DNA of 64,000 bases, taken from NCBI RefSeq assembly GCF_018131075.1, contig NZ_JAFCLS010000001.1, positions 62,001 to 126,000 on the forward strand. Direction: 5' to 3'. Origin of the DNA: Bradyrhizobium sp. JYMT SZCCT0428. Lineage in GTDB: Bacteria; Pseudomonadota; Alphaproteobacteria; Rhizobiales; Xanthobacteraceae. The notes under the pieces are model-generated. The model was not told the origin of the DNA. It was given only the letters and a program-made list of their open reading frames with translations, and made no database searches. This document shows, piece after piece, positions 19,987-29,094 of this stretch. Positions within the stretch are counted from its first letter, which is position 1. Each line of letters opens with the position of its first letter. Made by a program: the position numbers and the translations under genes.

Positions 19987-21027
19987 GTGGCTATTCCGGC
20001 TTTAAGAGGAGCGGCACGTCTGCCGTCGGTCGCCTATGCCCCTCCTGGAGATCAGGGTACCTCTGCCTTTAGATGGTCCACCGATCAGGTCGATCCAAAG
20101 GAGCGCTTCGACTATTGGCGCGAGGTGCGCTCCAAGGGGCTTTTCGGGGCGACCGCCGAACTCGACCGGGAGCACCGCCCAAAGTTCGCCGGAGAATTCT
20201 CGCTTCGAAAGATCGGCTCCGCGGGCCTGATTGGCCTCCGCGCCTCGAGCTATCATGTCGAGCGCAGCGCGACCGATATCGCCAACGCGCCCAGCGACAG
20301 CCTTTGCATCTGCCAGCAGCTCGGCGGCGGCGGCTGGTTCAGGGTGCGCAATGTCGATGACTTCCACGTCGCCGGCGGAACGTTTGCGACGAGCTATTCG
20401 GATCTGCCCTACCATACGGTCCCGATCGCCGCTGAAGGCTTCGATCTTCGCATTCTGAAGGTACCGGTGGCCGACATTCTGCTGCCGCTACCCGGCCTGC
20501 ACGACCTCGTCCCAAAACCGTTTACCGACCGCGCCACCCTCACCCCGCTGCTGGAATCCTGTTTCACCGACCTGACCGAAGCGGATGACGACAGCGATCC
20601 GGCAACGACGATGGCGTTGGTGCGGACGCTCACGCACCTCACATTGATCGAGCGCGGCGTTGTCCGGCCGACCAGCCGGCTGGCGCAGTACGCGGTTCGG
20701 GCCGGCCGCCTGTCCCTGGCGCGGCGATTGATGGCCCGCCACATCGCCGAGCCGCAACTGTCGCCAGCGTTTGTGGCAAGTCAGCTCGCGATCTCGGTTC
20801 GTCATCTGCACGTGCTGTTCGAAGAATCCAGCATGAGCTTCTCGCAGACCGTCACCGCGCTGCGCATCGAGCGAAGCCGCCGCCTGTTACGCGAGGCGCC
20901 GGCCATGACCATTGCCGAGATCGCCTTTGCCAGCGGCTTCGACAGCCTCGCAACGTTTTATCGCGTGTTTCGCGGGGCGCAGGGCATCACGCCCGGTGAC
21001 TTCAGGGAAGCGGCGACAAGGAAATAG
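19987..21027 (+). CDS. AraC family transcriptional regulator
   Basis: About 346 aa. The N-terminal half is an AraC_binding_2-type sensor domain (FDYWREV, LCICQQLGGGG, RVRNVDDFHVAGG), and the C-terminal 100 residues form the AraC double helix-turn-helix (SPAFVASQLAISVRHLHVLF and MTIAEIAFASGFDSLATFYRVFR). I place the start at the GTG at 19987, which follows GGGGAGG at 9-10 bases; a TTG at 19969 is also in frame but overlaps that ribosome-binding site. It is divergent from the winged-helix/TPR gene, with about 160 bp between them. Inducer unknown. Confidence 0.85.
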   Translation: MAIPALRGAARLPSVAYAPPGDQGTSAFRWSTDQVDPKERFDYWREVRSKGLFGATAELDREHRPKFAGEFSLRKIGSAGLIGLRASSYHVERSATDIANAPSDSLCICQQLGGGGWFRVRNVDDFHVAGGTFATSYSDLPYHTVPIAAEGFDLRILKVPVADILLPLPGLHDLVPKPFTDRATLTPLLESCFTDLTEADDDSDPATTMALVRTLTHLTLIERGVVRPTSRLAQYAVRAGRLSLARRLMARHIAEPQLSPAFVASQLAISVRHLHVLFEESSMSFSQTVTALRIERSRRLLREAPAMTIAEIAFASGFDSLATFYRVFRGAQGITPGDFREAATRK

Positions 21028-21157
21028 GTTACGAGCGCGCGACCGGTCGCGTGGCAGCAGGCTCGGCAAGCCCGACGCATTTGACCGCCAAATGACGGTT
21101 TGGCCGTTATTTGTGCGAAAACATTAAGCTTTTTCGGGCATTTGGCCGGTTCCCAGA

Positions 21158-21185
21158 TTGACTTTGGCCGTTTCGCGCCTATGTT
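21158..21185 (+). promoter_or_regulatory. Candidate sigma-70-type promoter of the RhlE-type helicase
   Basis: TTGACT at 21158-21163 and TATGTT at 21180-21185 are separated by 16 bp. The implied 5' leader to the ATG at 21344 is about 150 nt, which is long for this window. The 316-bp gap (21028-21343) holds this candidate and no open frame I would call a gene. Confidence 0.45.
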
Positions 21186-21343
21186 CCGGCCAACGCGGCC
21201 CTGGATCGACACGCGATTCCCTTGGGTTAGCCGCTCGTCAGCGTAAGTCAGAGCCCCCAGCTTTTTAAAGCGCGCCGTTTCGGGGTTGAACGCGACAGCC
21301 TTATTACCCTCGATTCCGAACGGCGGTGTCGACTAGAGGCTCA

Positions 21344-22861
21344 ATGTCTTTTTCCCATCTCGGACTTTCCGACAAGGTTCTCGCCGCTGTTGCGGCCACC
21401 GGCTACACCACCCCTACGCCCATTCAGGAACAGGCGATCCCCCACGTTCTGGCCCGCCGCGACGTTCTCGGCATCGCCCAGACCGGCACCGGCAAGACCG
21501 CTGCCTTCGTCCTGCCCATGCTTACCATGCTGGAAAAGGGCCGCGCCCGGGCACGGATGCCCCGCACCCTGATCCTGGAGCCGACCCGCGAACTTGCCGC
21601 CCAGGTCAAAGAGAATTTCGACAAATACGGCATTGGCCAGAAACTCAATGTCGCCCTGCTGATCGGCGGCGTCTCGTTCGGCGATCAGGACACCAAATTG
21701 ACCCGCGGCGTCGACGTCTTGATCGCGACCCCGGGCCGGCTGCTCGACCATACCGAGCGCGGCGGGCTGCTGCTCACCGGCGTTGAACTCCTGGTCATCG
21801 ACGAAGCCGACCGCATGCTTGACATGGGCTTCATTCCGGACATCGAACGGGTCTGCAAGCTGGTCCCGTTCACGCGACAGACCCTGTTCTTTACCGCGAC
21901 GATGCCGCCCGAAATCAGCCGCATCAGCGAAGCCTTCCTGCACAATCCCGAACGTATCGAAGTCTCCAAGCCCGCGACCACAGCGGTTGGTGTGTCTCAA
22001 TTCCAGGTCGCCTGCGGGCGCGAGGTACACGAGAAGCGCGAGATCCTGCGCCGCCTGCTGCGCGACGCCAAGGACCTCCAGAACGCGCTCATCTTCTGCA
22101 ACCGCAAGCGCGAAGTCGCCGTCGTCTACAAGTCGCTGCAAAAGCACGGCTTCAGTGTCGGTGCCCTGCATGGCGATATGGATCAGTCGGCCCGCACCGC
22201 CGCCCTCGACCAATTCCGCTCCGGCGAAATCCCGATACTGGTGGCCTCCGATGTCGCCGCCCGCGGCCTCGATATTCCCACCGTCAGCCACGTCTTCAAT
22301 TTCGACGTGCCCCATCATGCCGACGACTACGTCCACCGCATCGGCCGAACCGGTCGTGCCGGCCGCGCCGGCACCGCGATCTCGATCGTCACATCGCTCG
22401 ACACCAAATCGCTGGCCGCGATCGAACGGCTGATCGGAAAATCCATTCCGCGCGCGGAAGGCGACTACTCCGTGCGATCGGAAGCGTCAGGCGATATCGA
22501 CCCGCCGCGCGAGGCGCGCGGCAGAGAAGGTTCTCGCGGAGGCTCCCGCCACGGTGCCAAAGATGGCTCCAGGGAAAGCGTCAAGGAAGGTTCACGTGGC
22601 GGACGCAAGCCGCGACGTGAGCGCGAACCGCGCCACGGTGAGCGCGAACCGCGCCACGCCAAGGGAGGCGAGCGCAACTCCGGCCCGCAGCCGCAGGCAG
22701 CGACCGAAGCGTTCACGCCGCCAGCGCCCGCACCGGCCTCCCGCGTGCCCTCGATCGGCCGGGCCGAACCGCGGCGCGCCCAGCGCGAGGTCGAATCGGA
22801 GCCTGCCGATCACTCGCATCTTCCGGCGTTTTTGCTGCGTCCCGTGCGCGCCCGCGTCTAA
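21344..22861 (+). CDS. rhlE: DEAD-box RNA helicase, RhlE type
   Basis: A 505-aa ATP-dependent RNA helicase. Motifs in order: Q motif PTPIQEQAIP, motif I AQTGTGKT, Ia PTRELAAQ, II VIDEADRMLDMGF, III TATMP, then ASDVAARGLDIP and VI HRIGRTGRAGR. Residues from about 375 on form a basic tail rich in Arg, Gly and Ser (for example KDGSRESVKEGSRGGRKPRR), expected to bind RNA nonspecifically. These helicases remodel mRNA and ribosome-assembly intermediates, often at low temperature. I chose the ATG at 21344; an in-frame GTG at 21326 is possible. Confidence 0.92.
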   Translation: MSFSHLGLSDKVLAAVAATGYTTPTPIQEQAIPHVLARRDVLGIAQTGTGKTAAFVLPMLTMLEKGRARARMPRTLILEPTRELAAQVKENFDKYGIGQKLNVALLIGGVSFGDQDTKLTRGVDVLIATPGRLLDHTERGGLLLTGVELLVIDEADRMLDMGFIPDIERVCKLVPFTRQTLFFTATMPPEISRISEAFLHNPERIEVSKPATTAVGVSQFQVACGREVHEKREILRRLLRDAKDLQNALIFCNRKREVAVVYKSLQKHGFSVGALHGDMDQSARTAALDQFRSGEIPILVASDVAARGLDIPTVSHVFNFDVPHHADDYVHRIGRTGRAGRAGTAISIVTSLDTKSLAAIERLIGKSIPRAEGDYSVRSEASGDIDPPREARGREGSRGGSRHGAKDGSRESVKEGSRGGRKPRREREPRHGEREPRHAKGGERNSGPQPQAATEAFTPPAPAPASRVPSIGRAEPRRAQREVESEPADHSHLPAFLLRPVRARV

Positions 22862-23003
22862 CGCTTTCAACGCCGTCCACGCGGTGAACAGGGTACAGCC
22901 CTGTTTACCGGGCGTTCATTCTCCTCCCTTAACTTCACGGCGATAATTTTAGTCATTGCCTGCTGGGCGGCGCGAAACGTTGCTCGCTATTAGGGACGGA
23001 TCA

Positions 23004-24071
23004 GTGGTGAAACTGCTGGACGAACACGAACGCACGCTGGCCTTCGCCGAGGTCGCGATGGGCCAGATCAAGTCGCTTCGGCAGACGGCCGTGCCCCGCA
23101 ATTATGAAATCTGGTACGTCTACGCCACCGGTTACAACGCGCCCCTCAACAAGATCATCAACGAGACGCTGGCGCGCAACGGCAAGCTCAGCGAAGCCGA
23201 CCTCGAACAGATCTACGAGACCTACCTTTCCCACATCAAAACCTCCGACCGCATCGACAAGGTCGGCGCGCGCGTGATCGGCGAGATCGACGACGTGATG
23301 ACGCTGATCACCGAGGCGCTGGACATGTCGGCGAGCTACGACGCCAGCCTGAGCGGCGCCAGCCAGAAACTGTCGACCGCGCAGAACCGCGACCAGATCA
23401 AGGCGGTCGTGGACCAGCTGGTGAAATCCACCCGCGAGATGCGCGACACCAACAAGGCGCTGGAGAACCGGCTGTCGCTGTCGAAGAGCGAGATCAGCAA
23501 TCTCCAGCACAGCCTGGAAGCCATCCGCGCCGAGAGCCTGACCGATCCGCTCACTGGCCTTGGCAATCGCAAATATTTCGACCGCTCGATCGAGATGGCG
23601 GTACAGGCGGCGCTGGCCAACGGCGAACCCTTGTCGCTATTGATGTTCGACATCGATCATTTCAAATCGTTCAACGATTCCTACGGCCACCTCACCGGCG
23701 ATCAGGTGCTGCGTCTCGTCGGCATGTCCTTGAAACAGACCATCAAGGGACAGGACATCACCGCGCGTTATGGCGGCGAGGAATTCGCGGTTGTGCTGCC
23801 CAACACCGCGCTGCGCCAGGCGCTCACCGTTGCCGATCACATCCGCCGCGCCGTGATGGCCAAGGAATTGAAGAAGAAATCCACCGGTGAAATCCTCGGC
23901 CGCGTCACCATCTCGGTCGGCGTTTCCATGCTGAAGCCGGGCGACGACACGGATTCGCTGATCGAACGCGCCGATGCCTGCCTCTACGCCGCCAAACGCA
24001 ACGGCCGCAACCGCGTGATCTGCGAAGCCGACCCCGAATACGCCGCCGACCAGCGCAGCCAGGTGGCCTGA
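23004..24071 (+). CDS. GGDEF domain diguanylate cyclase
   Basis: About 355 aa. The first 190 residues are a helical region with coiled-coil character and no recognised sensor domain (RNYEIWYVYATGYNAPLN is conserved in rhizobial homologues as I remember them). The C-terminal half is a GGDEF domain with active-site signature RYGGEEFAVVLP and substrate helix DPLTGLGNRKYFD, so c-di-GMP synthesis is expected. The I-site position five residues before the signature reads KGQD instead of RxxD, so classical product inhibition is probably weak. The start is uncertain: GTG at 23004 follows AGGGACGG, but the frame is open to 22956. It is probably cytoplasmic, since no TM segment is visible. Confidence 0.85.
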   Translation: MVKLLDEHERTLAFAEVAMGQIKSLRQTAVPRNYEIWYVYATGYNAPLNKIINETLARNGKLSEADLEQIYETYLSHIKTSDRIDKVGARVIGEIDDVMTLITEALDMSASYDASLSGASQKLSTAQNRDQIKAVVDQLVKSTREMRDTNKALENRLSLSKSEISNLQHSLEAIRAESLTDPLTGLGNRKYFDRSIEMAVQAALANGEPLSLLMFDIDHFKSFNDSYGHLTGDQVLRLVGMSLKQTIKGQDITARYGGEEFAVVLPNTALRQALTVADHIRRAVMAKELKKKSTGEILGRVTISVGVSMLKPGDDTDSLIERADACLYAAKRNGRNRVICEADPEYAADQRSQVA

Positions 24072-24095
24072 GATTCAGCCCTTTATGGCGAGGCC

Positions 24096-24185
24096 GTAGG
24101 GTGGGCAAAGGCGTTCTTACGCCGTGCCCACCAACGTCCGTTCCTTATCGGGATTGGTGGGCACGCTTTGCTTTGCCCACCCTAC
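24096..24185. repeat. Intergenic inverted repeat (GTAGGGTGGGCAAAG type)
   Basis: A perfect 15-bp inverted repeat (24096-24110 and 24171-24185) encloses further complementary segments (GTGCCCACCA and TGGTGGGCAC). I know this element as a frequent intergenic repeat in the group. The 3' end of the TfoX-like gene reads into it. Confidence 0.7.
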
Positions 24186-24594
24186 GAGTTGCCGGTTTCT
24201 TCTTGGCCGGCGGCTTTTTCACCACAGCTCTCTTCGCAACTTTCTTCGCCGCCTTGCGCACCTTCGGACGCTTGCGCAATGCGGCGCGCTGCGCGGCGGC
24301 CAGCGCCGCCCTCGCCCAATCGCTCAGCTCCTCCGAATCGTCGAACAGCCGCGCCGGCAATTGCCAATACGAATTCACGGTCACCGTCTTCGTACGGGTC
24401 TGATACGAAAACGGCTGCGATCCTTCCGCCTCGAACTGCGGAATCGTCGTTTCATCCGCCCTGAAATACAGGCCGGCGCGCAGCGCGAGTGCGAAGTTGG
24501 TGCCGTCAGCGGAAATGCCGAAGCCGGAAAACATCCGACGGATCGTCACCGGACCGAAATCGGCAAACAGGTCGATCAGGAAATCGCGATCCAT
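24145..24594 (-). CDS. TfoX/Sxy N-terminal domain protein with basic tail
   Basis: A 149-aa protein starting at the ATG at 24594 (GGTGGAAG just upstream). Residues 1-90 match the TfoX N-terminal domain (LIDLFADFGPVTIRRMFSGFGI, FALALRAGLYFRAD, FSYQTRTKTVTVNSYWQLP). The remaining 55 residues are a Lys/Ala/Arg-rich tail. The last 14 or so codons lie inside the intergenic repeat at 24096-24185. TfoX/Sxy regulates competence in gammaproteobacteria; in alphaproteobacteria the role is unknown, and the basic tail suggests nucleic-acid binding. Confidence 0.8.
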   Translation of the reverse strand: MDRDFLIDLFADFGPVTIRRMFSGFGISADGTNFALALRAGLYFRADETTIPQFEAEGSQPFSYQTRTKTVTVNSYWQLPARLFDDSEELSDWARAALAAAQRAALRKRPKVRKAAKKVAKRAVVKKPPAKKKPATRRVGKAKRAHQSR

Positions 24595-24601
24595 CTTCCA
24601 C

Positions 24602-24750
24602 CGTCGTCCCGGCCTTGAGCCGGGACCCATACGCCGCAGCCCGCATTGTTGGAAAAGGAAGATAACGACTAGCGCGCAAACCAACTGCCGCCGGTGGCTA
24701 TGGGTCCCCCGATGCGCAATTGCGCATCTGAGCTCAAGGCCGGGACGACG
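24602..24750. repeat. Composite intergenic palindromic element
   Basis: A perfect 19-bp inverted repeat (24602-24620 with 24732-24750, CGTCGTCCCGGCCTTGAGC) encloses a second pair (GGGACCCATA at 24622-24631, TATGGGTCCC at 24699-24708) and a perfect 18-bp palindrome (GATGCGCAATTGCGCATC at 24711-24728). It has the layout of a REP-type or miniature mobile element and fills the gap between the TfoX-like gene and the SUF locus. Confidence 0.7.
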
Positions 24751-24775
24751 CTGTGGTTAGGTCAGCGTTCGATAA

Positions 24776-25186
24776 CTAGTGGTCGGCCTTCGCGGCGGTC
24801 AGTTGAACCGACTCGCCGCAACCGCAGGCAGAAACCTGGTTCGGGTTGTTGAAGATGAACTGGGCCTGCATCTTGTCGGCCTTGTAGTCCATCTCGGTGC
24901 CGAGCAGGAACAGCACGGCCTTGGGATCGACCAGGATCTTGACGCCGCGGTCCTCGACCACCTCGTCGGTGGGACGGACTTCGTGGGCGTATTCGACGGT
25001 GTAGGACTGCCCGGCGCAGCCGCCGTTCTTGATGCCGACGCGCAGGCCGACGATTTCGGAATCGGCGCGCTTGGTCAGTTCCGTGATGCGCTCTGCCGCC
25101 GCTTCGGTCAATTTCATGACCTGCGGGCGCGGCCGCGGCTTCGGCTTGGCGGTGGGTGTTGGTGCTGTGGGCGTCATGTCATTCAT
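24776..25186 (-). CDS. sufA: HesB/IscA-type iron-sulfur carrier protein
   Basis: A 136-aa A-type carrier that holds a nascent cluster or iron for transfer to target proteins. The three cluster-ligand cysteines are Cys57 (NGGCAGQSY), Cys121 and Cys123 (SACGCGESV). An N-terminal extension of about 22 residues rich in Pro, Lys and Thr precedes the family start. It is the last gene of the SUF locus, 60 bp after the DUF59 gene. SufA, IscA and ErpA cannot be separated by sequence alone; the symbol rests on context. Confidence 0.9.
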   Translation of the reverse strand: MNDMTPTAPTPTAKPKPRPRPQVMKLTEAAAERITELTKRADSEIVGLRVGIKNGGCAGQSYTVEYAHEVRPTDEVVEDRGVKILVDPKAVLFLLGTEMDYKADKMQAQFIFNNPNQVSACGCGESVQLTAAKADH

Positions 25187-25246
25187 GTGGTCAATCCCAG
25201 CGGCAAATCAATGCCGGTTATTTTCCCGTAAAACCGTTAACGCGCA

Positions 25247-25633
25247 TCACCACATATTCAACACGAGGCGGGCCTCGTCGGACATGCGATCCGGCGTCCA
25301 GGCCGGCTCCCACACCAGATTGACATTGACGACGCCGACGCCGGGAACGCTGGCGACGGCGTTCTCCACCATGGTCGGCAGTTCGCCCGCCGCCGGGCAG
25401 TTCGGCGTGGTCAGCGTCATCATCACATCGACGCTGCGGTCGTCCTTGAAATCGACCTTGTAGATCAGGCCGAGTTCGTAGATGTCGGCCGGAATTTCCG
25501 GGTCGAACACCGTTTTCAGCGCCGCCACGATCTCGCCGCCGAGACGCTCGGTCTCCTCCGGCGGCAGCGCCGACTGGGTTTCCATATTGGCTTTGACTTC
25601 GTTGGCGGTTTTGACTTCGGCTGTGTCGGTCAT
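25247..25633 (-). CDS. sufT: SUF-associated DUF59 (MIP18-like) protein
   Basis: A 128-aa protein with the DUF59 core: VFDPEIPADIYELGLIY, MTLTTPNCPAAGELP with its conserved Cys, and VNLVWEPAWTPDRMS. Such proteins assist maturation of iron-sulfur proteins in SUF operons (SufT type). Its ATG overlaps the sufS stop by 4 bp, indicating translational coupling. The first 25 residues are a variable, probably flexible lead. Expected to act in the cytoplasm with SufB-SufC-SufD and the A-type carrier. Confidence 0.88.
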   Translation of the reverse strand: MTDTAEVKTANEVKANMETQSALPPEETERLGGEIVAALKTVFDPEIPADIYELGLIYKVDFKDDRSVDVMMTLTTPNCPAAGELPTMVENAVASVPGVGVVNVNLVWEPAWTPDRMSDEARLVLNMW

Positions 25634-26871
25634 GAAAACAAATCCTGCGCCTTGATCAGCGCCTGCACCAGATGGTCGACTTCTTCACGGGTATTATACA
25701 TCCCAAACGACGCCCGGCAGGTGGCTGTGACGTTGAACCGCTCTAAAAGCGGCATCACGCAATGGGTGCCGGCGCGCACCGCAATGCCCTGGCGGTCGAT
25801 CACGGTGGCGATATCGTGGGCGTGTGCGCCCTTCATCTCGAACGAGATCACCGGTCCCTTGCCGCGCGCGGTGCCGATCAGCCGCAGCGAATTGATTTCG
25901 CGCAGCCGATCCTGGGCGTAGGTCACGAGGTCGTGCTCGTGGGCGGCGATGCGCTCCTTGCCGATCGAATTGACGTAATCGATCGCAGCGCCGAGCCCTA
26001 TCGATTCCACGATCGCGGGCGTGCCGGCCTCGAATTTATGCGGAGGATCGCCATAGGTGACCCAGTCCCGGGCGACTTCGCGGATCATCTCGCCGCCGCC
26101 GTTGAAGGGGCGCATCGCGACCAGATGCTCATGCTTGGCGTAGAGCACGCCGATGCCGGTCGGGCCGTACAGCTTGTGACCGGTGAAGACGTAGAAGTCG
26201 GCGTCGATGTCCTGCACGTCGATCGTCATGTGGACCGCAGCCTGGCTGCCGTCGATCAGCACCGGGATGCCGCGGGCATGCGCCAGCTTCACCACGTCCT
26301 TGACCGGCACGATGGTGCCGAGCGCATTCGACATCTGCGTGACCGCGACCAGCCTGGTGCGGTCGGTCAGCAGCTTTTCGAATTCCTCGATCAGGAAATT
26401 GCCTTCGTCGTCGACCGGCGCCCATTTGATGACCGCGCCGTGGCGCTCCCGAAGGAAATGCCAGGGCACGATGTTGGAATGGTGCTCCATGATCGAGATG
26501 ATGATCTCGTCGCCGGCCTTGATGTTCGGCTCACCCCAGGACGACGCCACGAGGTTGATCGCTTCGGTGGCGTTGCGGGTGAAAATGATCTCTTCGGTAC
26601 GCGCGGCGTTGAGGAATTTTGCGACCTTGGCGCGGCCGCCTTCATAGGCTTCGGTGGCGGCGTTGGCGAGGTAATGCAGCCCGCGATGCACGTTGGCGTA
26701 TTCGCTCTTGTAGGCTTCCGTCATGCGATCGAGCACGGCGGTGGGCTTCTGGGCGGAGGCGGCGTTGTCGAGATAGACCAGCGGCTTGCCATAGACTTTC
26801 ATCGCCAGTGCCGGAAAATCCTCCCGCACCCGCGCCACGTCATAGGCGCCGTTTTTCACCGCCGGATGCAT
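25630..26871 (-). CDS. sufS: Cysteine desulfurase SufS
   Basis: A 413-aa PLP enzyme that removes sulfur from cysteine for cluster assembly. The PLP lysine lies in FTGHKLYGPTGIG, and the persulfide cysteine in RAGTHCVMPLL is followed by the group II (SufS/CsdA) context rather than an IscS-type loop. I chose the ATG at 26871, 3 bp after the sufD stop; a TTG at 26877 is in frame. No sufE or sufU gene is visible nearby, although group II enzymes normally need such a partner. Confidence 0.93.
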   Translation of the reverse strand: MHPAVKNGAYDVARVREDFPALAMKVYGKPLVYLDNAASAQKPTAVLDRMTEAYKSEYANVHRGLHYLANAATEAYEGGRAKVAKFLNAARTEEIIFTRNATEAINLVASSWGEPNIKAGDEIIISIMEHHSNIVPWHFLRERHGAVIKWAPVDDEGNFLIEEFEKLLTDRTRLVAVTQMSNALGTIVPVKDVVKLAHARGIPVLIDGSQAAVHMTIDVQDIDADFYVFTGHKLYGPTGIGVLYAKHEHLVAMRPFNGGGEMIREVARDWVTYGDPPHKFEAGTPAIVESIGLGAAIDYVNSIGKERIAAHEHDLVTYAQDRLREINSLRLIGTARGKGPVISFEMKGAHAHDIATVIDRQGIAVRAGTHCVMPLLERFNVTATCRASFGMYNTREEVDHLVQALIKAQDLFS

Positions 26872-26873
26872 GG

Positions 26874-28199
26874 TCAACCCCTCGCCTCCAGCCAGCGCTG
26901 CGCCGCTGCAATCGCAAGCTCGCGCAGGCCGTCATTCACAATCGATTCAATCGCCTCGCCGACGAAGGCCTGGATCAGCAGCGCCTGCGCTTCCTTCTCG
27001 GACAGGCCGCGTGCGCGCAGGTAAAACAGCAAGCTCTCGTCGAGCGCGCCGGTGGTGGCGCCATGGCCGCAGGTGACGTCGTCGGCAAAGATCTCGAGCT
27101 CCGGCTTGTTGTCGGCCTCGGCGTCGTCGGACAGCAGCAGCGCCCGCGTCATCATCTTGGCGTCAGTCTTCTGGGCATGCGGACGCACGATGATGCGGCC
27201 CTGGAACACCGAATGGGCGCGGTCGTCGACGACGGCGCGGAATATCTCGCGGCTGTCGCAATGCGGCACCGCGTGGTCCATGAACAGCGTGGTGTCGGCG
27301 TGCTGCTTGCCGTTGAGCAGATTGACGCCGTTGGTCTCCACCCTGGAGCCCTCGCCGGCAAACACGATGGTCGCCTGGTAGCGGCTGACGCCGGCGCCCG
27401 ACATCATGCCAAAGGTGTTGAAATGCGCGTGTGCGCCGAGGCTCACCACACCAGAGGAAATATTGAAGGCGTCGCGACCATCTTCGTTGAGGCGGACATG
27501 GTCGAGGCGTGAATTGTTGCCGATCGAGATGATCAGGGAATCATGCACCTGATAGGCCTTGGCGCCCTCGGTCGCGATATAGCTTTCGACCAGGGTCGCA
27601 CCGGCATCCTTGCCGAGGCGCAGCAGCGAGCGCGTGAACATCGCCGCCGGCACAGTGCCGCTGGCGATATGGACGATCTGCAGCGGCTGCGTCAGCACGA
27701 CGCCGTCGGCGACATCGATCACCACGCCGTCGGTCATCATCGCGCTGTTCAGCGCCACCATGGGATTGGCATTGTCGGGCGTGAACAACAGCGTCTGCAG
27801 CGCGGCGTCGCCGGTTTCCAGCACCTCCCGCAGAGTGCGGATGCCAAGACCCTTCTCGAGACCGCCAAGTTCAGAAAGCTTTGGCGCGAACACGCCGTCG
27901 ACCAGCACCAGCCGGCGGACGCCTTCGATCGCGTGCAGCTTGGCGGCGCTGGCCGCGCGCGAAAATTCCGCCGCATCCGGCGCGGGCGCCAGCGGCAGCA
28001 CCTCGCGCATCAGCGCGCGCAGATCGGTGTATTTCCAGTCCTCGATCCGGCGATGCGGCAGGCCCGCTTGCGCATAGGCAGCGAAAGCCGCCTCGCGCGC
28101 CGCGGCGACCTTGTCGGCGCCGGGAAGCCGGTCGCGCGCGATCGCAAAGCTGTCGCTCAGCGCGCTCCCGGTCTCGTTTTTTACCAAAGCCACATTCAT
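26874..28199 (-). CDS. sufD: SUF scaffold subunit SufD
   Basis: A 441-aa member of the SufB/SufD family, partner of SufB and SufC in the cluster-assembly scaffold. The C-terminal beta-helix part shows the family segments NTFGMMSGAGVSRYQ, GEGSRVETNGVNLL and DVTCGHGATTGALDESLLFY. The ATG at 28199 is taken because the base triplet before it is a GTG without a better ribosome-binding site. sufS follows with a 2-bp gap and sufC precedes by about 20 bp, so this is a tight operon. Confidence 0.93.
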   Translation of the reverse strand: MNVALVKNETGSALSDSFAIARDRLPGADKVAAAREAAFAAYAQAGLPHRRIEDWKYTDLRALMREVLPLAPAPDAAEFSRAASAAKLHAIEGVRRLVLVDGVFAPKLSELGGLEKGLGIRTLREVLETGDAALQTLLFTPDNANPMVALNSAMMTDGVVIDVADGVVLTQPLQIVHIASGTVPAAMFTRSLLRLGKDAGATLVESYIATEGAKAYQVHDSLIISIGNNSRLDHVRLNEDGRDAFNISSGVVSLGAHAHFNTFGMMSGAGVSRYQATIVFAGEGSRVETNGVNLLNGKQHADTTLFMDHAVPHCDSREIFRAVVDDRAHSVFQGRIIVRPHAQKTDAKMMTRALLLSDDAEADNKPELEIFADDVTCGHGATTGALDESLLFYLRARGLSEKEAQALLIQAFVGEAIESIVNDGLRELAIAAAQRWLEARG

Positions 28200-28219
28200 C
28201 ACAAAATCCGTATCCCGCC

Positions 28220-28972
<753 letters not shown>

Positions 28973-28988
28973 CACAATCTTCCGTTTT

Positions 28989-29093
28989 CCCTCGTCCTGA
29001 GGAGCGCCGAAGGCGCGTCTCGAAGGACGTAGCCGACAATCTTTCCGCTCATCCTTCGAGACGGCCGCTCAGGCGGCCTCCTCAGGATGAGGG
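28989..29093. repeat. Intergenic repeat between sufB and sufC
   Basis: Outer arms CCCTCGTCCTGAGGA (28989-29003) and TCCTCAGGATGAGGG (29079-29093) match as an inverted repeat at 14 of 15 positions. Inner arms CGTCTCGAAGGA (29016-29027) and TCCTTCGAGACG (29052-29063) match perfectly. This is a familiar high-copy element type in Bradyrhizobium relatives, sitting inside an operon. Confidence 0.75.
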
Positions 29094-29094
29094 C

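Noticed and set aside
22887..22905. 7-bp hairpin (AACAGGG / CCCTGTT) after the RhlE-type helicase gene
   Set aside because: There is no T-run after it, so I do not call it a terminator.
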